Positions 1 through 5,352 are shown, numbered from the stretch's first letter. The stretch: DNA of 5,352 bases from Gemmatimonadales bacterium UBA7835 (GCA_002500925.1 DLTN01000035.1:1-5352); one strand, 5' to 3'. The notes: generated from the sequence alone by a model not told the origin. Program-made: numbers and translations.

Positions 1-1
1 G

Positions 2-1216
2 GCTTACCTCGTCACTAGTAACAGCTGGGAAGGCACGGGTGATGGACACTCGCTTGGGTACCATGCAGGGGCCGAAATGAGGGACATGGAGTTTATTCAG
101 TTCCACCCGACAGGGATGGTCTGGCCACCTAGCGTGCGAGGAATTCTGGTCACCGAGGGTGTGCGAGGTGAGGGCGGAATCCTCAAGAACAACAAGGGTG
201 AACGCTTCATGTTTGATGACATTCCGTCCCTTTACGTCAATCAGACAGCTGATAATGCCGAAGAGGGATGGCGCTATGTCACGGGTGATCGGGATGCCCG
301 GCGCCCACCCGAACTTCTTACACGAGACCATGTAGCACGGAAGATCGTGAAAGAAGTACAAGAGGGTCGGGGAAGCCCGCACGGAGGTGCCTTTCTCGAC
401 ATCGCGTGGATTAAGGAGCACATCAAAGACTCTGAGGGACACATTAAGAAGAAGCTCCCGAGCATGTACCATCAGTTTAAAGAGTTGGCAGGCATTGATA
501 TCACGAAGGAGCAGATGGAGGTTGGCCCGACCACGCACTATGCCATGGGTGGGATTGCGGTAGACGCGGATACTCAGATGACTACCACTGTGCCGGGCTT
601 GTTTGCGGCGGGAGAGGTCGCGGGTGGACTGCACGGGGCAAACCGCTTAGGAGGAAACTCGCTTTCTGACTTGGTCGTCTTTGGGCAGCGTGCTGGTGAG
701 TATGCTGCGAAATTTGCGAAAGAGAACCCTTCGTACTCTGTCTCGGAAGCACAGATTGAAGAGGCCGCGACCGAGGCGTTAGCGCCGCTTGAGCGAGGTG
801 TCACAGAGAGGAATCCGTTCCAGCTTCAACTCGAACTTCAGACTATGATGCAGGACAAGGTTGGGATCGCACGCGAAGACGAGGGGCTGACAGATGCTAT
901 CGAGTCGATCCGGGAAATCTCTGGCCAGATCGCTGATGTAGGGGCCGGGGGCAACAGGTGGTACAACCCTGGATGGCACACTGCGCTCGACATGAAGCAT
1001 CTGCTGACTGTATCCGAGGCGATAGCACTTTCAGCTCGCGAACGAAAAGAGAGTCGGGGCGCGCATTCTCGGCTCGACCACCCGGACAAGGAGGAGGGTT
1101 GGTCTACCTTTAACCATGTCGTTCGAAAGGGACCGGATGGGGAGATGATCATCGAGCGTCAAGAAATCCCTCCAATGCGTCAGGAATTGAAAGACATCAT
1201 CGAGGAGGAAGGTTGA
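2..1216 (+). CDS. sdhA: Succinate dehydrogenase/fumarate reductase flavoprotein subunit (5' partial)
   Basis: This is the FAD-bearing subunit that oxidises succinate to fumarate (complex II, cytoplasmic face of the membrane). The frame is open from base 2 with no start in view. The 404 residues seen are the C-terminal two thirds of a family usually about 570-640 residues long; the N-terminal FAD-binding Rossmann region is missing. Family signatures are present in order: SWEGTGDGHSLGYHAGAEM at the left edge, FIQFHPTGM (His codon 104-106), LLTRDHVARKI (Arg at about residue 108 of the fragment), TTHYAMGG (His about 179), GLFAAGEVAGG and GANRLGGNSL (Arg about 215). These are the substrate and proton-relay His/Arg positions of the family, and all are intact. 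The C-terminus, ending PPMRQELKDII, resembles the mycobacterial Sdh1 type. The stop overlaps the sdhB start by one base. An ATG at 77 is internal to a conserved stretch and is not the start. L-aspartate oxidase is ruled out by the adjoining sdhB. Confidence 0.96.
   Translation, partial: AYLVTSNSWEGTGDGHSLGYHAGAEMRDMEFIQFHPTGMVWPPSVRGILVTEGVRGEGGILKNNKGERFMFDDIPSLYVNQTADNAEEGWRYVTGDRDARRPPELLTRDHVARKIVKEVQEGRGSPHGGAFLDIAWIKEHIKDSEGHIKKKLPSMYHQFKELAGIDITKEQMEVGPTTHYAMGGIAVDADTQMTTTVPGLFAAGEVAGGLHGANRLGGNSLSDLVVFGQRAGEYAAKFAKENPSYSVSEAQIEEAATEALAPLERGVTERNPFQLQLELQTMMQDKVGIAREDEGLTDAIESIREISGQIADVGAGGNRWYNPGWHTALDMKHLLTVSEAIALSARERKESRGAHSRLDHPDKEEGWSTFNHVVRKGPDGEMIIERQEIPPMRQELKDIIEEEG
1203..1212 (+). 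promoter_or_regulatory. Ribosome binding site of sdhB
   Basis: The bases AGGAGGAAGG lie inside the last codons of sdhA. The AGGAGG core ends seven bases before the ATG at 1216. This decides the sdhB start in favour of that ATG over the in-frame TTG at 1213, and indicates translational coupling with sdhA. Confidence 0.8.
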
Positions 1217-1965
1217 TGGAGTCAGCAACATTCAAGGTCTGGAGAGGTGACCAAGAAGGTGGGGAGTTCGAGACGTACGATGTAGGTCTCGAGCCCGGTT
1301 ACGTCGTCCTAGACGCCATCCATAAGATCCAAGCTGAACAGGCTACTGATCTTGCATGTCGTTGGAACTGTAAAGCGGGCAAGTGCGGATCGTGCTCCGC
1401 AGAGATAAACGGGTCACCGCGACTACTGTGCATGACACGTGTGGAGGACGTAGCCGGGGATGGCCCGATTACAGTCGAACCGATGCGCGCTTTCCCGATT
1501 CTTAAGGATCTGGTGACCGACGTTTCTTGGAACTACGAAGTGAAGCAGTCGATCCAAGAGATGACACCGCGCGAGCCGGACTTCGAAGATGGCTCGTGGA
1601 AGATGCACCAGTACGATGTGGAGCGTCCTCAGGAGTTTAGAAAGTGTATTGAATGCTTTTTGTGTCAGGACGTGTGCCATGTTCTCCGCGACCATCAGAT
1701 GCACGCAGAGTTTGCGGGCCCGAGGCACTTTGTCTTCGCCGCTCAAGCTGAGATGAACCCGATCGACGTTGGGAATAGGGTGGCTCAGCTCCGTGACGAT
1801 ATGGGGATCGGTTACTGCAATATCACTAAGTGTTGCACCAAGGTTTGCCCCGAGAATATCGCGATTACGGACAATGCCATCATTCCTCTCAAGGAAAGAG
1901 TTGTCGATCGCTCTTACGATCCCTTGGCTAAGCTGACGCAGATGGTATTCGGGTCGAAGGACTGA
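1216..1965 (+). CDS. sdhB: Succinate dehydrogenase/fumarate reductase iron-sulfur subunit
   Basis: This 249-residue protein passes electrons from the SdhA FAD through three Fe-S clusters towards the quinone site in the membrane anchor. The N-terminal ferredoxin domain holds the [2Fe-2S] ligands C52, C57, C60 and C72 (NCKAGKCGSCSAEI and the C of RLLCMTR). The C-terminal domain holds CIECFLCQDVC (C144, C147, C150, C154) and YCNITKCCTKVCPE (C201, C207, C211), matching the [4Fe-4S] and [3Fe-4S] ligand pattern of the family. C48 and C206 are additional cysteines next to ligands; C206 also occurs in the mycobacterial Sdh1-type protein as I remember it. From memory the whole chain, including EFRKCIECFLCQ and ITDNAIIP, closely resembles M. 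tuberculosis Rv0247c. Length is normal for the family. The ATG at 1216 overlaps the sdhA stop and has a strong ribosome binding site. No anchor gene follows; in the mycobacterial operon the anchor is first, so it is expected upstream. Confidence 0.97.
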   Translation: MESATFKVWRGDQEGGEFETYDVGLEPGYVVLDAIHKIQAEQATDLACRWNCKAGKCGSCSAEINGSPRLLCMTRVEDVAGDGPITVEPMRAFPILKDLVTDVSWNYEVKQSIQEMTPREPDFEDGSWKMHQYDVERPQEFRKCIECFLCQDVCHVLRDHQMHAEFAGPRHFVFAAQAEMNPIDVGNRVAQLRDDMGIGYCNITKCCTKVCPENIAITDNAIIPLKERVVDRSYDPLAKLTQMVFGSKD

Positions 1966-1972
1966 AGGGCTG

Positions 1973-2014
1973 CATTCGCTAGCGAGTGAAGGACGAAACT
2001 CTGAGCATGAGAGT
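1973..2014. repeat. Two small inverted repeats after sdhB
   Basis: Two short dyads lie in the 3' end of the sdh transcript. The first is CATTCGC (1973-1979) against GCGAGTG (1982-1988), seven pairs with one T-G wobble around a two-base centre, so really six pairs with a four-base loop. The second is ACTCT (1998-2002) against AGAGT (2010-2014) with a seven-base loop. Neither is followed by a T tract. They may be processing or stability elements, or chance. Confidence 0.35.
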
Positions 2015-2051
2015 CTCGGGCACTGGCTATAGTGCTCGAGCGATCATTTTT
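2015..2051 (+). terminator. Probable Rho-independent terminator of the sdh operon
   Basis: CTCGGGCACT (2015-2024) pairs with AGTGCTCGAG (2031-2040) over ten base pairs with one G-T wobble and a six-base loop, GGCTAT. Five Ts follow at 2047-2051, six bases after the stem, which is further than ideal. The element lies 49 bases after the sdhB stop. It overlaps the 3' end of the convergent OCD gene: that gene's stop codon is in the loop and its last four codons are in the right arm. Reading on the minus strand, no T tract follows, so termination in that direction is less supported. Confidence 0.6.
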
Positions 2052-2989
2052 GCAATCTGAATGTCCTGGACTGCCACTCCGGTCAGGTCTGCGATCGTTA
2101 TCTGGTCGTCGGATGTCCTACCGTCAGTGGACCCGGATACCACCGCTCCGAGTTCGGCGATATCATCGAGGGAGATCACTCCTGCATTAATCGCATGAAC
2201 ACATTCACCGTACTTGCTGCATTGGGAGACGCTGTCGGCAACAATCCGATCAGCTTTACCTAGGAGAGCCACGTCGAGCTCCTGTTTGCCGTCGTCATCT
2301 GATCCCATTGCGGTAATATGCGTTCCGGGCCGGACCTGATCTGCTCTGAGCACGGGCTCATGGGCAGACGTCGCGGTCACGATTAATCGGCTTTGGTCAG
2401 CGAGTTCCTCCACACTTTCTGCTGCTCGGACTTCCATTCCTGCGGCGAGGAGAGCGGCACTCAACTTGAGTTCTCCGATCATCTTGCCAACCTTCGCCTC
2501 ATTACGGCCCCATATGAGGGCTGATTTGGCTTCGACAACCGAGCACAGCATCTCAAGCTGCATTCTCGCCTGCACGCCAGTACCAATTACTCCGACGTTG
2601 TCGATCTTCCGCGGTGCTAGGTGACGTGCGGCGACGGCTCCTGCCGCTGCTGTGCGCATATCAGTGAGCCAGCAGCGGTCGTGAAGAACTAGTTCCAGAG
2701 CTCCGCTCCGCTGGCTGAATATCAGGATGACCCCATCAGAGGATTGAAGTCCGAGTGATGGGTTCTGATAGAAGCCCGAGGCGACTTTAAGGACCCAATA
2801 GTCGTCGTCCTGAATGGATCCATATTTGATGTGAACATCTCCGGGTGGGTCATCAAAGTGCATGAATCCGACTGGCGGGACATTGACTTTGCCATCCGAA
2901 TACAAAACGAAACCGGCTTCGATCTCGTCGATCAGGCTGTTTGTGTCGAGAAGCAGGCGGATCTCATCGAGTGTGACGAGCTCAGGCAT
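2027..2989 (-). CDS. Ornithine cyclodeaminase/mu-crystallin family protein
   Basis: This 320-residue protein has the full family length. Members use bound NAD(P) to deaminate or reduce amino and imino acids: ornithine to proline, alanine dehydrogenase activity, delta1-pyrroline-2-carboxylate reduction, or the EutC step of ectoine use. Residues that resemble the family pattern are K55 (HIKYG), K68 (VLKVASGF), R112 (TDMRTAAAGAVAARHLA), the nucleotide-binding loop VIGTGVQAR (134-142), the acidic segment GSDDDGKQELD (229-239) and the C-terminal DLTGVAVQDIQIAK (301-314). The stretch ADSVSQCSKYGE is of the kind found in the EutC or pyrroline-carboxylate-reductase-like branch rather than in classic ornithine cyclodeaminase, so the substrate is left open. 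The start is ATG at 2989, but no Shine-Dalgarno sequence precedes it (CCCCCTTCGACC), so translation may be leaderless or weakly initiated. The gene is convergent with sdhB and divergent from the DUF1028 gene. No dehydratase or other ectoine genes are in view. Confidence 0.9.
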   Translation of the reverse strand: MPELVTLDEIRLLLDTNSLIDEIEAGFVLYSDGKVNVPPVGFMHFDDPPGDVHIKYGSIQDDDYWVLKVASGFYQNPSLGLQSSDGVILIFSQRSGALELVLHDRCWLTDMRTAAAGAVAARHLAPRKIDNVGVIGTGVQARMQLEMLCSVVEAKSALIWGRNEAKVGKMIGELKLSAALLAAGMEVRAAESVEELADQSRLIVTATSAHEPVLRADQVRPGTHITAMGSDDDGKQELDVALLGKADRIVADSVSQCSKYGECVHAINAGVISLDDIAELGAVVSGSTDGRTSDDQITIADLTGVAVQDIQIAKMIARAL

Positions 2990-3218
2990 GGTCGAAGGGG
3001 GTAAAGGAAGGAATTAACGGCGCCTTTCAGGGCGTCGGTGCTATGCGGCGGTTGAGCTTGGCTTCCATCACGATATCGCTTTTTGCCGGTGCTCCGCTAC
3101 GTGGCAGACTGGCTTTGTAACGCAGCCATTGGCCCTAATAGCGGATGTCCGTGCCTTTGGCCTACTTTCGTTAATTCTTGGCCGATTAAGAGTCAGGAAT
3201 AATCGATGGAGATTTTCA
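2990..3218. promoter_or_regulatory. Divergent intergenic region between the OCD-family and DUF1028 genes
   Basis: This 229-bp stretch has no credible gene and must hold the promoters of both divergent genes. No consensus sigma-70 promoter stands out. The best rightward candidate is weak: TTGTAA (3115-3120), a 15-base spacer, then TAATAG (3136-3141). The hexamer TTGGCC occurs three times in direct orientation, at 3129-3134, 3157-3162 and 3178-3183, between this candidate and the DUF1028 start. A palindrome CGATATCG lies at 3071-3078. An in-frame TTG at 3129 would extend the DUF1028 gene upstream but has no ribosome binding site and would bury the signal peptide. Confidence 0.4.
3208..3212 (+). 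promoter_or_regulatory. Ribosome binding site of the DUF1028 lipoprotein gene
   Basis: GGAGA lies six bases before the ATG at 3219. It supports this start over the upstream TTG at 3129 and over the internal ATG at 3324, which has no comparable site. Confidence 0.6.
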
Positions 3219-4091
3219 ATGCGTAAGATCGGATCTAGCCCTGCGCTCGGCCTCTTGTCCTTCCTGCTCGTGTCGATAGCGGCAGCATGTTCTAGCGGCG
3301 AAAGTTTTCCGCGCGAGCTGGATATGACGACATGGTCCGTGGTAGGGGTTGATCCAGAAACCGGAGACGTCGGGGTCGCTGTGGCCTCATGTGTGCCGAC
3401 TTATGGTGATGCGGTCGCAGCTCTAGTGCCCGGTATGGGTGCGGCTGCCACGCAGGCTGGGTTTAACGTTGATAACCGAAATCGTGTCTTCGAGGCGGTG
3501 CAGGAAGGACTTACCGCCGAAGAGGTCATCCTGCGAGTCACCGACCCTAGCTGGGACGATGAACTTGAGCGTAGGCAGTACGGAGTAGTCACGATGCATG
3601 ATGGACTAGTTAACGTTGCCGGGTACACGACGCCTCTTCGACAAGGCACCAGCACAGATAACTATGGATCGACTCGCTATGCGGGTGTGATGGCTGATGC
3701 GAGTCACGGAGTAAGCTCTCAAGGAAACACTCTCGAGAGTTCAGAAGTTGTGAGTGCCCCCCTAGACGCCTACCGCTGGGATGATCCGGCGGGATTCAAC
3801 TGGCTCTCAGATCGACTGATGCGTGCACTAGAAGCAGGTTCTGTAGCAGGTGGAGATGTGCGCTGTAACGATGACAGTATACGTCAGACGGCCTCTATGG
3901 CCGTGATCCTTGTGGCGAGGGGCCAAGATGCGCCATATGCGACGGAGAGCATCGGCATGACAGATGCCGGGACCCCGAATGCACCTTGGCTGGCCATCTC
4001 AGTTGCGACTGAGAGGATGGCCGAAAATCCGTTGCTTGAGCTTCGGCGTCAGTACGATGAATGGCGTCGGACGGCGTCGATCGACGGGTGA
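3219..4091 (+). CDS. DUF1028 family protein, predicted lipoprotein
   Basis: This 290-residue protein has no known reaction; as I recall, DUF1028 is grouped with the Ntn-hydrolase fold. Residues 1-24 look like a lipoprotein signal: MRK, a hydrophobic core LGLLSFLLVSIAAA and C24 followed by SSGES, although A rather than L at -3 makes the lipobox imperfect. The DUF1028 domain starts near residue 38 (TWSVVGVDPETGDVGVAVAS) and includes MGAAATQAGFN (73-83), the helix FEAVQEGLTAEEV (91-103), RQYGVV (119-124), SSQGNTLESSEVV (166-178) and ALEAGSVAGGDVRC (203-216). The mature part has just two other cysteines, C58 and C216, which could form a disulfide outside the cytoplasm. Typical members begin at the equivalent of M36 with no signal; here a good ribosome binding site at 3208 and the signal favour the longer form. 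The globin gene follows after seven bases. The family call is good; function and export are inference. Confidence 0.85.
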   Translation: MRKIGSSPALGLLSFLLVSIAAACSSGESFPRELDMTTWSVVGVDPETGDVGVAVASCVPTYGDAVAALVPGMGAAATQAGFNVDNRNRVFEAVQEGLTAEEVILRVTDPSWDDELERRQYGVVTMHDGLVNVAGYTTPLRQGTSTDNYGSTRYAGVMADASHGVSSQGNTLESSEVVSAPLDAYRWDDPAGFNWLSDRLMRALEAGSVAGGDVRCNDDSIRQTASMAVILVARGQDAPYATESIGMTDAGTPNAPWLAISVATERMAENPLLELRRQYDEWRRTASIDG

Positions 4092-4098
4092 TTCCCCA

Positions 4099-4506
4099 GT
4101 GAATGCCGACCAACAGAGTCACTATCAACTGCTTGGAGGGGAGGTTGGGATCCGTCGACTAGTGGATCTTTTCTATGATCGAATGGGCAGTGCTCCCGAA
4201 GCGGCCAGGATTTTGGCACTGCACCCACCCGACCTCGAAAGTTCTAGGGAGAAGCTTTTCCTCTTTCTTGTCGGGTGGACCGGAGGCCCGCCCCTTTACG
4301 TAGAACGGTTTGGGCACCCGATGCTGCGTGCCCGTCACCTGCCATTCCCTATTGGAGAGTCAGAGCGCGACGCATGGGTGTCGTGTATGGACTACGCACT
4401 GGATTCTCACGAGATGCCGGACCAGCTTAGAACGCACCTTCGGAAACGCTTTCATGCCGTAGCCGATCACATGCGGAATCAGGTGGAGACTTCAGTAGAT
4501 GACTAG
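4099..4506 (+). CDS. Group II truncated haemoglobin (TrHbO-like)
   Basis: This 135-residue haem protein belongs to the 2-on-2 globins, cytoplasmic proteins linked to oxygen, nitric oxide or peroxide chemistry. Group II marks are the B-helix LFYDRM with Y26 at the B10 site, the segment KLFLFLVGWTGGPPLYVERFGHP (assembled here as KLFLFLVGW, residues 52-60, then TGGPPLYVERFGHP), LRARHLPFPIG with proximal H80 (F8), and ERDAWVSCM with W93 at G8. At the CD1 site, aligned with the Tyr of M. tuberculosis TrHbO, there is H42 (ALHPPDL). The start is taken as GTG at 4099: this gives a normal length, and GGGTGA (4086-4091) spaced seven bases upstream may serve as a weak ribosome binding site. The longer open frame back to 3964 runs inside the DUF1028 gene and is not globin-like. 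The seven-base gap suggests co-translation with the DUF1028 lipoprotein. Confidence 0.92.
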   Translation: MNADQQSHYQLLGGEVGIRRLVDLFYDRMGSAPEAARILALHPPDLESSREKLFLFLVGWTGGPPLYVERFGHPMLRARHLPFPIGESERDAWVSCMDYALDSHEMPDQLRTHLRKRFHAVADHMRNQVETSVDD

Positions 4507-4512
4507 CTTGTT

Positions 4513-4752
4513 TCAGTCTACGTTTCGAGGCGTGCTCGACCCTCTCGGAGCCGCTAGAAGATCCTTGTAGAAGTCGCGCTCCTCTTCTATGTGATGCAAT
4601 CGCAGCCCTAGGTCCTTGATTTCCTCTCTTAGTAACTCAACCTGATCAGAAGAAACCGACCCAGGGGCCGGTTTATTTTTGATGTGCTCCTTAAGCACTT
4701 CACCGATGGTCTTGAAGAGAAATACTGCTACTAGAAATTCAAAAAATCCCAC
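4513..4752 (-). CDS. Small membrane-anchored coiled-coil protein, unknown function
   Basis: I do not recognise this 79-residue protein by name. Residues 2-13 (GFFEFLVAVFLF) form a short hydrophobic segment interrupted by E5, followed by K14 and an amphipathic stretch to about residue 25. A Pro/Gly/Ser linker (28-35) leads to a charged helix with hydrophobic or aromatic residues at 38, 41, 45, 48, 52, 55, 62 and 66. This is a 3-4 heptad with R59 the only break, so a coiled coil is likely. The C-terminus is polar and rich in Ser and Pro. The layout, one N-terminal anchor plus a short coiled coil, recalls PspB, but I see no sequence proof of homology. The start is GTG with a strong AGGAG seven bases before it. 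The gene follows katG on the same strand after 78 bp and could be read from its transcript. Its stop lies 6 bp from the stop of the convergent globin gene. The ribosome binding site and coherent protein make it very likely real. Confidence 0.75.
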   Translation of the reverse strand: MGFFEFLVAVFLFKTIGEVLKEHIKNKPAPGSVSSDQVELLREEIKDLGLRLHHIEEERDFYKDLLAAPRGSSTPRNVD

Positions 4753-4759
4753 TAGGATG

Positions 4760-4764
4760 CTCCT
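4760..4764 (-). promoter_or_regulatory. Ribosome binding site of the small coiled-coil gene
   Basis: On the minus strand AGGAG lies seven bases before the GTG start at 4752, which fixes this rare start codon. The site sits in an inverted repeat TAGGA-GCA-TCCTA (4753-4765), so a five-pair hairpin could partly mask it. Confidence 0.7.
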
Positions 4765-4830
4765 AAAAACGGTTACCGATCAACGCCGCGACTGCGTGGT
4801 TGCCCACCGAACTAACGATCATCGCCGGCT

Positions 4831-5352
4831 TTACGCTAAGTCGAAGCGGTCCAGGTTCATCACCTTGTCCCAAGCGGCGATAAAGTCTGTGACGAAGCGT
4901 TCTTGGGCGTTGTCTTGACCGTACACTTCGGCAATCGCACGGAGCTGCGAGTTCGACCCGAAGACGAGGTCCACCCGCGAGGCACTCCATTTCACTTCTC
5001 CCGTGCTGCGGTCACGACCCTCGAAGCGGTCTTCTGAGTCCGAGATCGCAGACCATTCCGTAGTCATATCTAGGAGATTGACGAAGAAATCGTTTGTCAG
5101 GGTCCCAGGTCGATTGGTAAACACTCCCTCGGGAGCTCCATCCACATTCGCGCTTAGTGCTCGCATACCGCCAACGAGTACCGTCATTTCCGGAGCGCTG
5201 AGCCCCAGAAGCTGAGCCTTGTCGACCAGGAGCTCCTCCGCCGACACTGAAAGCTCGGTCTTGAGATAGTTACGAAAGCCGTCGGCGACGGGCTCGAGAA
5301 CCTCGAACGATTCCGCATCAGTGTGTTCATCCGTTGCGTCTGTGCGGCCTGG
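4831..5352 (-). CDS. katG: Catalase-peroxidase, C-terminal part (5' partial)
   Basis: KatG breaks down hydrogen peroxide using a haem in its N-terminal domain. The window holds the last 173 residues of a family about 720-740 residues long, running off the right edge. They belong to the second, haem-free peroxidase-like domain that supports the active domain. Clear family stretches are PGRTDAT at the edge, VADGFRNYLKTE, SAEELLVDKAQLLGLSAPEM, VLVGGMRALSAN, NRPGTLTNDFFVNLLDM, FEGRDRSTGEVKW, RVDLVFGSNSQLRAIAEVY and the ending AWDKVMNLDRFDLA. The frame is intact to a TAA stop. A GTG at 5247 is internal and not the start. The catalytic residues (distal Arg-Trp-His, the Met-Tyr-Trp adduct and the proximal His) are outside the window, so activity cannot be judged here. 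The 78 bp to the next gene on the same strand show no convincing terminator. Confidence 0.97.
   Translation of the reverse strand, partial: PGRTDATDEHTDAESFEVLEPVADGFRNYLKTELSVSAEELLVDKAQLLGLSAPEMTVLVGGMRALSANVDGAPEGVFTNRPGTLTNDFFVNLLDMTTEWSAISDSEDRFEGRDRSTGEVKWSASRVDLVFGSNSQLRAIAEVYGQDNAQERFVTDFIAAWDKVMNLDRFDLA

Noticed and set aside
274..1231. Several minus-strand open frames under sdhA
   Set aside because: They are antisense to a fully conserved flavoprotein frame and look like low-complexity shadow translations rich in Ser, Pro and Arg.
3101..3118. Sigma-54-like TGGCAG...CTTTG upstream of the DUF1028 gene
   Set aside because: The -24 GG is present, but the -12 element does not match TTGC, and nothing nearby suggests sigma-54 control.
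3178..3205. Promoter TTGGCC-16-TAATCG just before the DUF1028 gene
   Set aside because: Transcription would start at about 3212, after the ribosome binding site at 3208, so the message could not use it.
3964..4098. N-terminal extension of the globin gene into the DUF1028 gene
   Set aside because: The extra 45 residues are Arg- and Trp-rich, unlike any globin, and overlap conserved coding sequence in another frame. The GTG at 4099 gives a normal length.
4495..4521. Dyad GTAGA...TCTAC at the globin/small-gene convergence
   Set aside because: Only five pairs with a long loop and no T tract. Not a credible terminator.
4765..4778. Palindrome CGGTAACCG followed by T5 on the minus strand, after katG
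   Set aside because: The centre is a single base, so no more than three pairs with a three-base loop can form. That is too weak for an intrinsic terminator.
4679..4918. Plus-strand open frame across the katG/small-gene gap
   Set aside because: It lies antisense to two better supported coding regions and its product has no recognisable features.
4763..4990. Minus-strand open frame beside and inside the end of katG
   Set aside because: It overlaps the unmistakable KatG frame, has an Arg-rich composition typical of a shadow frame, and matches no family I know.

Overview
The window looks like ordinary chromosomal sequence from a bacterium of medium GC. It carries six protein-coding genes, two of them cut by the window edges. 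I saw no rRNA, tRNA, CRISPR array, insertion sequence or phage gene. The taxon cannot be fixed from the sequence alone. The SdhA/SdhB pair is of the soluble-subunit type known from mycobacterial Sdh1. A lipoprotein form of DUF1028, a group II truncated haemoglobin and bacterial KatG suggest an aerobic, probably diderm environmental bacterium. Something near Gemmatimonadota is my best guess, at low confidence.

Layout. (1) Positions 2-1965, plus strand: the 3' two thirds of sdhA and a complete sdhB, overlapping by one base (TGATG) and clearly one operon. The membrane anchor gene is not downstream, so it probably lies upstream, outside the window. (2) Positions 1966-2040: a short convergent junction with three small inverted repeats. 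The last is a 10-bp hairpin that overlaps the 3' end of the next gene and is followed by T5. (3) Positions 2027-2989, minus strand: a complete ornithine cyclodeaminase/mu-crystallin family protein. (4) Positions 2990-3218: a 229-bp divergent intergenic region. (5) Positions 3219-4506, plus strand: a DUF1028 protein with a lipoprotein-type signal, then seven bases later a group II truncated haemoglobin starting with GTG. (6) Positions 4513-5352, minus strand: the C-terminal part of katG, then a 79-residue membrane-anchored coiled-coil protein with a strong ribosome binding site. This pair converges on the globin gene with only 6 bp between.

How the genes relate. The sdh genes serve the TCA cycle and respiratory chain. 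The OCD-family enzyme is probably an amino-acid or imino-acid oxidoreductase or cyclodeaminase, and it shares its upstream region with the DUF1028 lipoprotein. The haem globin and KatG both handle oxygen, nitric oxide or peroxide chemistry, but they sit on opposite strands, so a functional link is only suggestive. I found no convincing new multi-gene system. The points most worth a second look are the lipoprotein form of DUF1028, the DUF1028-globin gene pair, the small coiled-coil protein downstream of katG, and the structured convergent end of sdhB and the OCD gene.
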